A stretch of DNA of 10,603 nucleotides from JBPOIS01 sp052034295 (lineage in GTDB: Bacteria > Pseudomonadota > Gammaproteobacteria > Pseudomonadales > Moraxellaceae). The stretch is from contig JBPOIS010000178.1 in the NCBI GenBank assembly GCA_052034295.1, positions 1 through 10,603 on the forward strand, written 5' to 3'. Positions 6,139 through 10,603 of the stretch are shown one piece after another. Below the pieces are notes generated by a model. That model ran no database searches. It worked only from the letters and a program-made list of their open reading frames with translations, and was not told the origin of the DNA. A program made the position numbers and the translations under genes. Each line of letters starts with the position of its first letter. Position 1 is the stretch's first letter.

Positions 6139-7365
6139 ATGAACGCACCGACCTCTGCACAGGCCATGGAACACGCCACGGCGCTGACCACGACCGGCAC
6201 CCCTGCAACCGGCTGGAAAGACCAGAAGCGCTACCTCTGGGCGCTGAGTCCGGCCATTCCGGTGCTGGGCATCACCGCCCTGGGGGCCTATCAACTGGCC
6301 CCGAAAAAACTGCGTCCGCTGAGCTGGATTGGCCCGCTGCTGATCCATGCCGCGATCCCGGCCGCCGATCGTCTGATCGGTGAAGACCCGACCAACCCGC
6401 CTGCAGACGCGATTGCGGCACTGGAAAACGACCCGTATTACGCCCGCATGGTGAAGGCTTTCCTGCCGCTGCAATATGCAGCCACCTTCTATGGCGCCTA
6501 CCTGTTCACCCGCAAAAAAACCCCGCTGGTGGACAAACTGGGCATCGCCCTGTCGGTGGGTGCCCTGAATGGCATCGGCATCAACACCGCCCACGAACTG
6601 TCGCACAAGCACGACAAGCTGGAACAACTGCTGTCGCTGGCCGCACTGGCTCCGACCGGCTATGGGCATTTTCGCGTCGAGCACCCCTACGGGCACCACA
6701 AGTGTGTCGCCACCCCGGAAGATCCGGCCAGCGCGCAAATGGGCGAGACGTTCTGGGAATTTCTGCCACGCACGGTGATCGGCAGCTTCAAATCCGCCAT
6801 CGAAATCGAAACCCGCCGACTGGCACGCAAGGGCAAAACCTTCTGGTGCCTGGAAAACGAGCTGCTGCAGGGCTGGGCCATGAGCGGGGCGCTGTATGGC
6901 GTGCTGTACGCGATGTTTGGCAAAAAAGTCCTGCCGTTCCTGGCCATTCAGGCGGTGTATGGCTTCAGCCTGCTGGAAGTGATCAACTATGTGGAACACT
7001 ACGGCCTGAAGCGGGAAAAACTGCCCAATGGCCAGTACGCCCGCACCCTGCCAGAGCACAGCTGGAACAGTAACAACGTGGTCACCAATCTGGTGCTGTA
7101 TCAGCTGCAGCGCCATTCGGACCACCACGCGTTCCCGACCCGCAGTTTCCAGGCCCTGCGCCATTTTGAGGAAGCCCCGCAGCTGCCGGGTGGCTATGCG
7201 TCGATGATCCTGCCGGCTTACATCCCGGGCTGGTGGTTCAGGCTGATGGACCAGCGCGTGGCCGATCACTATCAGGGCGACCTGAGCAAGGCGAATATTT
7301 TTCCGCGTGCCCGTGAGCGCCTGCTGAAAAAATGTGGCAAAAAACCGGCACCTGTGGACGCCTGA
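6139..7365 (+). CDS. alkB: Alkane 1-monooxygenase, AlkB type
   Basis: AlkB is an integral-membrane di-iron hydroxylase that oxidises the terminal carbon of n-alkanes using O2 and electrons from rubredoxin. This 408-residue copy is full length and has every histidine box: HELSHKH (152-158), EHPYGHH (181-187), the AlkB-specific NYVEHYGL (283-290) and LQRHSDHHAFPTR (323-335). Further conserved blocks include the GED..NPP loop (81-88) and NSNNVVTNL. Hydrophobic helices occur around 34-54, 60-76, 105-123, 133-150, 245-262 and 266-282. At the position of Trp55 in P. putida GPo1 AlkB (chain-length gate) this protein appears to have Ile69, by counting back from the GED motif. No rubredoxin domain is fused and none is encoded in the window. 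The ATG at 6139 has a purine-rich site (GAGAGA) 8 nt upstream. It is divergent from an AraC-type regulator. Confidence 0.97.
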   Translation: MNAPTSAQAMEHATALTTTGTPATGWKDQKRYLWALSPAIPVLGITALGAYQLAPKKLRPLSWIGPLLIHAAIPAADRLIGEDPTNPPADAIAALENDPYYARMVKAFLPLQYAATFYGAYLFTRKKTPLVDKLGIALSVGALNGIGINTAHELSHKHDKLEQLLSLAALAPTGYGHFRVEHPYGHHKCVATPEDPASAQMGETFWEFLPRTVIGSFKSAIEIETRRLARKGKTFWCLENELLQGWAMSGALYGVLYAMFGKKVLPFLAIQAVYGFSLLEVINYVEHYGLKREKLPNGQYARTLPEHSWNSNNVVTNLVLYQLQRHSDHHAFPTRSFQALRHFEEAPQLPGGYASMILPAYIPGWWFRLMDQRVADHYQGDLSKANIFPRARERLLKKCGKKPAPVDA

Positions 7366-7394
7366 TCCAGTCCTGCGTCCCGTCTGGCCTGCCC

Positions 7395-7421
7395 AAAACG
7401 ACCCCGAGGGGTCGTTTTTTT
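7395..7421. terminator. Intrinsic terminator between alkB and the acyl-CoA dehydrogenase operon
   Basis: ACGACCCC (7398-7405) pairs with GGGGTCGT (7408-7415) around a very short GA centre, effectively a CGAG tetraloop closed by CGACCC/GGGTCG. A T-run follows to 7421 on the plus strand, 30 nt past the alkB stop. The A-run before the stem (7395-7398) gives only four U's on the opposite strand, so termination of the leftward operon is probably weaker. Confidence 0.85.
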
Positions 7422-7442
7422 ATGCCAAAGAAAAAAGCCGGA

Positions 7443-8642
7443 TTATTTCAGTTGCGCCGAGGAAAGCCCGAGCACCCGGCGGGCAATGATCAACTGCTGG
7501 ATCTGCTGGGTGCCTTCAAAGATGTCAAGAATCTTCGAATCACGGGCCCATTTTTCCAGCAGCTCGGTTTCGGTGTAGGCCAGCGGTCCAACCAGCTCCA
7601 GACATTTCAGGGTGGCTTCATTGGCGACGCGCCCGGCCTTGGCCTTGGCCATGGAGGCTTCCTTGCTGTTGGGGATGCGGTTGTCGGCCAGCCATGCCGC
7701 TTTCAGGGTCAGCAGCCGGGCGGCTTCCCACTCGGCTTCGAGCCGGTCCAGGGTGGCTTCCAGATGACTGGCCTGCATCGGCGCATGCTGATAGTCGCGG
7801 GACAGTTGGTCCTGCAACAGCTCCCGGGTGCGCTCCAGGGCGGCACGGGCCACGCCAATGGCCATCGCCGCCACCAGTGGGCGGGTGTTGTCAAAGGTCT
7901 GCATCACCCCGCCAAAGCCTTTTTGCGGGTCAATGTCCGGCGAGCCGAGCAGGTTTTCGGCGGGCACCCGGCAGTCGGTGAAGGTGATGGCGGTGGTGTC
8001 CGAGGCCTTGATGCCGAGCTTTTTTTCCAGCCGGGTGACTGCCATGCCGGGGGTGCCGTGTTCGACCACAAAGGATTTGATGGCGGCCTTGCCCAGACTG
8101 CGGTCCAGCGTGGCCCACACCACCACGCAATCGGCGCGGGCACCACTGGTGACGTAGATTTTTTCCCCATTCAGCACATAGTGGTCACCATCGCGCACGG
8201 CTGTGGTGCGGATGTTGGCCGAGTCAGAGCCGGTGCCGGGTTCGGTGATGGCCATCGCCGCCCATTTGCCCTTGAAGCGCTGCAGCTGTTCTTCATTGGC
8301 CACGGCGGCAATCGCGGCATTGCCCAGTCCCTGCCGGGGCATGGCCAGCAGCAGGCCGGTGTCGCCCCAGCACATTTCCATGATGCCCAGCACCGCGGAC
8401 AGGTTGCCGCCGTTTTTTACCCCAGTGCCCTGGTCGGTGCGGCTGCCGGTGCTGGTGGCACCCACTGATTCCGGGGCACCGTCGTTCATGCCATCGAGCA
8501 GGGAGGCCAGCAGGTTCAGCTCCACCGGCTGGGCGTGTTCGGATTTGTCGTATTTGCGCGAGATGGGCCGCAGCATGTTGGCGGCGACCTGATGGGCCTG
8601 CTCGACCAGCAGGGCAAATTTTTTCGGGGTTTCGAGGTTCAT
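7443..8642 (-). CDS. Acyl-CoA dehydrogenase, catalytic-type subunit
   Basis: This 399-residue flavoprotein of the acyl-CoA dehydrogenase family introduces the C2-C3 double bond into acyl-CoA, passing electrons to ETF. Features in order: helical N-terminal domain; TEPGTGSD (133-140), the FAD/substrate loop; LNGEKIYVTSGA (157-168); DNTRPLVAAMAIG (251-263); and a C-terminal DIFEGTQQIQ (373-382) carrying the catalytic glutamate Glu376, at the place used by medium- and short-chain enzymes. The motif that normally contacts the neighbouring subunit's FAD (QxxGGxG) is altered to ELVGPLA (349-355). The usual RxxFG region reads RDYQH (282-286), keeping Arg but losing Phe and Gly. The residues around 30-75 (KYDKSEHAQPVEL to GTGVKNGG) look extended relative to classical enzymes. 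The start has AAGGAT with 9-nt spacing. It is the second gene of a two-gene operon, 39 nt after its partner. Chain length is not predictable. Confidence 0.9.
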   Translation of the reverse strand: MNLETPKKFALLVEQAHQVAANMLRPISRKYDKSEHAQPVELNLLASLLDGMNDGAPESVGATSTGSRTDQGTGVKNGGNLSAVLGIMEMCWGDTGLLLAMPRQGLGNAAIAAVANEEQLQRFKGKWAAMAITEPGTGSDSANIRTTAVRDGDHYVLNGEKIYVTSGARADCVVVWATLDRSLGKAAIKSFVVEHGTPGMAVTRLEKKLGIKASDTTAITFTDCRVPAENLLGSPDIDPQKGFGGVMQTFDNTRPLVAAMAIGVARAALERTRELLQDQLSRDYQHAPMQASHLEATLDRLEAEWEAARLLTLKAAWLADNRIPNSKEASMAKAKAGRVANEATLKCLELVGPLAYTETELLEKWARDSKILDIFEGTQQIQQLIIARRVLGLSSAQLK

Positions 8643-8681
8643 GGCAACGTATCCTTGATCAGTGCAGTCAGTGCAAAAGGC

Positions 8682-9986
8682 TCACAGGCTCAGCAGGCCG
8701 GTCATCAGCGCCACCGCGCGCAGGTCGCGGTACCAGCGCTCCACCGGATGTTCCTTGGTGTAGCCGTGGCCGCCCAGCAGCTGCACGCCATCGGTGCCGA
8801 TCTTCATGGCTTTTTCGGCACAGAACAGCCGGGCCAGATGCGCCTCCCGGTGAAAGGGCTGGCCGTGTTCGGCGCGTGCACAGGCCCGCCAGGTCATCAG
8901 CCGCATGGCTTCGAGTTCGGTGGCCATGTCGGCCACCATGAAGGCCACGGCCTGACGGTGGCTGATCGGCTCGCCGAAGGCCTCACGCTCATTCACATAG
9001 ACCGTGACATAGTCGAGGACCGCCTGTGCGGTGCCCACCGCCAGCGCACACGCTGCCAGACCGGACAGATCGAGAAACTCGCGATAATCCACCGTCAGTT
9101 GCTGGCTGGCGGGAATCTGTACGTTGTCCAGGCGCAGGCGCACCGTTTGGGCGGCCTTCAGGCCCATGCCCGGCTCGGCCTGCAGGCTCAGGCCCGGCGT
9201 GCTGCTTTCCAGCAGGAACAGGGCAGGCTGGCCATCCGCTATGGCGGCCACCACAAACAGCTCGGCCTGCTCACCCAGGGCCACGAGGATTTTTTCCCCA
9301 TTCAGCAGCCACTGATCGCCCTGGCGCTGTGCCAGGGTGGCGGGACGCAGGGGGTCAAAGCCCGGATGTCCCTCCAGTACGGCCAGTGTGGCCTGCGCCG
9401 GGGTGTCCTCCAGCAGGGCGGGCAGGTAGGCATTCTGTTGTTCGGCGCTGCCGTAGCGGGTCAGCAGGTTGGCCACCGACAGGGTGGTGCACAGGCCCAC
9501 CGTCAGGCCCAGATCACCGGTGGCCAGGGTCTCCAGGGCGAGCATCTGCGTGGTCAGTTGCTGCTCACTGGCCATGCCGCCAAAGGCCTCGGGAATGGCG
9601 TAGTACAGCAGCCCCAGTTCGTGCGCCTGTTGCTGCAGTTCAGCGGGCAGGGCATGGGCCGCATCGGCATCGTGGGCGGCAGGGCGCAGCACCTCACGGG
9701 CAAAGCGGGCCAGATTGTCCACCACCATCTGCTGTTCATCGCTGAGCGACAGGTCAAACAGCGTGGTGCCGGTACCGGCAGGCAGGCGGACTTTGGCGAC
9801 GGTGCCGGATGGCTTGAACAGGCGGCTGCTGGCGGTGGCCAGCCGGAAACCCTGCCGGCTGCCGGTGTACAGCCATTTTTCCAGCGAAGACCGCAGGTGC
9901 AGCCGGTCGGTCAATTCACTCTGGGCGATGCGATTGAGCATGGCCAGCCCCAGCCCCTGCAATTTGCCCATGGTTTGTGTGTTCAT
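8682..9986 (-). CDS. Acyl-CoA dehydrogenase-like protein lacking the catalytic glutamate, probable partner subunit
   Basis: This 434-residue protein has an acyl-CoA dehydrogenase domain from about residue 77 (LFDLSLSDEQQMVVDNLARF) to the end, preceded by an unusual 75-residue extension. It retains the residues that reach into a neighbour's flavin site: REAFG (334-338) and QLLGGHGYT (402-410). The TEPxxGSD loop has become LEGHPGFD (204-211). The C-terminal glutamate position is Thr429 (LMTG), and the alternative isovaleryl-CoA-type helix glutamate aligns with Ser308 (LDLSGLAA). The protein stops about 15-20 residues earlier than typical members, right after that point. It therefore looks catalytically dead on its own. 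The ATG at 9986 has a perfect AGGAGG 5 nt upstream, which rules out the longer frame from 10049. It is the first gene of the leftward operon. A stand-alone enzyme with an unconventional base is the alternative. Confidence 0.85.
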   Translation of the reverse strand: MNTQTMGKLQGLGLAMLNRIAQSELTDRLHLRSSLEKWLYTGSRQGFRLATASSRLFKPSGTVAKVRLPAGTGTTLFDLSLSDEQQMVVDNLARFAREVLRPAAHDADAAHALPAELQQQAHELGLLYYAIPEAFGGMASEQQLTTQMLALETLATGDLGLTVGLCTTLSVANLLTRYGSAEQQNAYLPALLEDTPAQATLAVLEGHPGFDPLRPATLAQRQGDQWLLNGEKILVALGEQAELFVVAAIADGQPALFLLESSTPGLSLQAEPGMGLKAAQTVRLRLDNVQIPASQQLTVDYREFLDLSGLAACALAVGTAQAVLDYVTVYVNEREAFGEPISHRQAVAFMVADMATELEAMRLMTWRACARAEHGQPFHREAHLARLFCAEKAMKIGTDGVQLLGGHGYTKEHPVERWYRDLRAVALMTGLLSL

Positions 9987-10333
9987 TCCAGCCTCCTTGG
10001 TGGTGTCGGTCGGGGACCGCGCCTGAACAGCAAAACGGCCGCACTGCACTGGATGCTGACACGGTTGGCGAGGGCCGCCTATTGCTGAGCTGTCAGGCTT
10101 TTTTCTGTCAGTCGGGTCAATCCGACGGCGCTGGGCTTGGCCAAAAAATCCAACAGGACTTTATTTTTAAATAATTTTTTTAGAAAAGATGTCGCAGCCC
10201 CAGCCGCCTGGGCGGGCTGGGCCTGTTTCGGCACCTGTCCACAGTCCTGCATCCACGGGGGGCCATGACCGCCCAGCACCAACGGCGCAGCCGCTGAGTG
10301 ACGACCTGTTTGACTGTGATTTTAATCCTGTAC

Positions 10334-10365
10334 TTCCCCCAATTGAGGTTGGGGGAAATTTTAAC
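10334..10365 (+). terminator. Terminator-like hairpin
   Basis: TTCCCCCAA (10334-10342) and TTGGGGGAA (10349-10357) form a perfect 9-bp stem around the loop TTGAGG, followed by ATTTTAAC. The U-tract is short (four), so this is a moderate intrinsic terminator or a structured RNA end. No coding gene clearly ends here, which leaves a short non-coding transcript from the AT-rich island as one explanation. Confidence 0.45.
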
Positions 10366-10377
10366 AGGTAAATCATT

Positions 10378-10408
10378 CATATGATACTGTATGATACAGT
10401 ATCGTATG
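10378..10408. promoter_or_regulatory. 31-bp near-perfect palindrome, probable operator of the KfrA-like gene
   Basis: The 31 bases are an inverted repeat centred on base 10393, with one mismatched pair (10382/10404) besides the central base. The core GATACTGTAT-G-ATACAGTATC is perfect. It lies 28 bp upstream of the ATG of a DNA-binding protein and contains TATGAT hexamers (10380-10385 and 10390-10395) and GATACT (10383-10388), the last of these 16 bp from a TTAACA (10361-10366). A dimer bound here would block that promoter. KfrA of plasmid RK2 represses itself through an inverted-repeat operator at its promoter, so autoregulation is the natural reading. Confidence 0.65.
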
Positions 10409-10436
10409 AACGAACAACCCAGCCCCTGGAGGTGAC

Positions 10437-10603
10437 ATGGACATTCCGGCCCAACTGGCCCAGATGCCACAGTACACACGCATGACCGCCTACGAGCGGG
10501 CGCTGGCCTGCTGTCAGCTGTTGCAACAACAGGGACTGGCCATTCCCGGCTGGATGCAGATCCGCCAGTGGATCGGCAAGGGCAGTGCCAACGACATCCA
10601 CCG
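10437..10603 (+). CDS. KfrA-like DNA-binding protein, N-terminal part (3' end outside window)
   Basis: ATG at 10437 is preceded by GGAGGTG (10428-10434), a strong ribosome site 2-5 nt upstream, and the frame stays open for 55 codons to the window edge. The visible residues include TAYERALACCQLLQQQGLAI, then WMQIRQWIGKGSANDIHR. This matches the KfrA_N helix-turn-helix plan: a helix, a hydrophobic turn after QQQG, then the IRxxIGxGSxNxI recognition segment. KfrA proteins have a long alpha-helical coiled-coil C-terminus, which would lie outside the window. Although first known from plasmids, chromosomal proteins of this type are familiar in Acinetobacter relatives, so this is not evidence for a plasmid. 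The palindrome at 10378-10408 is its likely operator. Confidence 0.75.
   Translation, partial: MDIPAQLAQMPQYTRMTAYERALACCQLLQQQGLAIPGWMQIRQWIGKGSANDIH

Larger units (their letters stand above)
9987..10436. other. Long intergenic region: dehydrogenase operon leader, AT-rich island, hairpin, palindrome
   Basis: No convincing gene lies in these 450 bases. The left part is the leader of the acyl-CoA dehydrogenase operon and includes CTGTCAG twice, 15 bp apart (10090-10096 and 10105-10111), a possible regulator site. Bases 10143-10188 are an AT-rich island within GC-rich DNA (TTTTTAAATAATTTTTTTAG) suited to promoter activity in one or both directions. A 60-codon frame (10189-10371) starts just after it, is Pro-rich and lacks a clear ribosome site. 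It overlaps a strong hairpin at 10334-10357, so I do not call it a gene. The right end holds the palindrome described separately. Confidence 0.6.

Noticed and set aside
6100..7269. A 389-codon minus-strand frame opposite alkB
   Set aside because: It is antisense to a complete AlkB with every histidine box; the product has the same Gln/Arg/Gly shadow composition as the others.
7332..8468. A 378-codon plus-strand frame running from alkB through the terminator into the dehydrogenase region
   Set aside because: It crosses a strong terminator, has no ribosome site and gives a Gly/Gln/His-rich sequence opposite a conserved gene.
8535..10088. A 517-codon open frame on the plus strand opposite the upstream acyl-CoA dehydrogenase gene
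   Set aside because: It is a shadow frame caused by GC-rich codon bias. The product is a low-complexity His/Gln/Gly-rich string with no domain, while the opposite strand has clear family motifs.
10189..10371. A 60-codon plus-strand frame before the KfrA-like gene
   Set aside because: It has no clear ribosome site, a Pro-rich first half without family resemblance, and its end is a strong RNA hairpin. It is kept only as a low-probability alternative.
10386..10401. A LexA (SOS) box, suggested by TACTGTAT and ATACAGTA half-sites
   Set aside because: The E. coli type box needs CTGT-N8-ACAG. Here the spacing is N5, and the downstream gene is a KfrA-like DNA-binding protein.
1..10603. CRISPR arrays, tRNA or rRNA genes
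   Set aside because: No regularly spaced repeats and no cloverleaf or rRNA-like segments were found on reading both strands.

Overview
The window looks like chromosomal DNA of a GC-rich gammaproteobacterium. The ribosomal protein S20 sequence resembles the Moraxellaceae (Acinetobacter relatives), but the base composition is richer in GC than Acinetobacter itself. That suggests a high-GC member of the family, an inference from protein similarity recalled from memory and not a computed placement. Most genes share this GC-rich character. Bases 118-777 are visibly richer in AT and lie directly beside the tail of an IS982-type transposase, so the left edge reads as a small transferred patch.

Layout. 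1-125: end of an insertion sequence. 118-777: two unrecognised AT-rich genes, the first probably cut at its 5' end by the insertion. 872-1621: a histidine phosphatase with a promoter placed for a leaderless transcript. 1785-1812: a bidirectional terminator shared with rpsT, which runs leftward from a GTG start (2104 to 1835). 2322-4291: a rightward, tightly packed operon of an atypical SDR oxidoreductase, an RraA-family protein and a protein made of two glutathione-S-transferase N-terminal domains. 4310-4933: a leftward DUF2799 lipoprotein. 5034-6011: a leftward AraC-family regulator, divergent from an AlkB alkane hydroxylase at 6139-7365. 7395-7421: a terminator between convergent units. 9986-7443: a leftward operon of two acyl-CoA dehydrogenase family proteins. 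9987-10436: a long non-coding stretch with an AT-rich island, a strong hairpin and a 31-bp near-perfect palindrome. From 10437: the start of a KfrA-like DNA-binding protein.

How the parts may work together. The AraC regulator, AlkB and the two acyl-CoA dehydrogenase proteins form a plausible hydrocarbon and fatty-acid module: AlkB hydroxylates the alkane terminus, and after oxidation and CoA activation elsewhere the dehydrogenases would perform the first step of beta-oxidation. A 21-bp-spaced direct repeat sits between the regulator and alkB where an AraC-type activator would bind. The most notable observation is that the two dehydrogenase proteins are degenerate in complementary ways. One keeps the catalytic glutamate and the FAD/substrate loop but lacks the motif that reaches into the neighbour's FAD site. 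The other keeps that motif but lacks the glutamate and the FAD loop. This predicts an obligate heteromeric enzyme like the alpha2beta2 acyl-CoA dehydrogenases of mycobacterial steroid breakdown.
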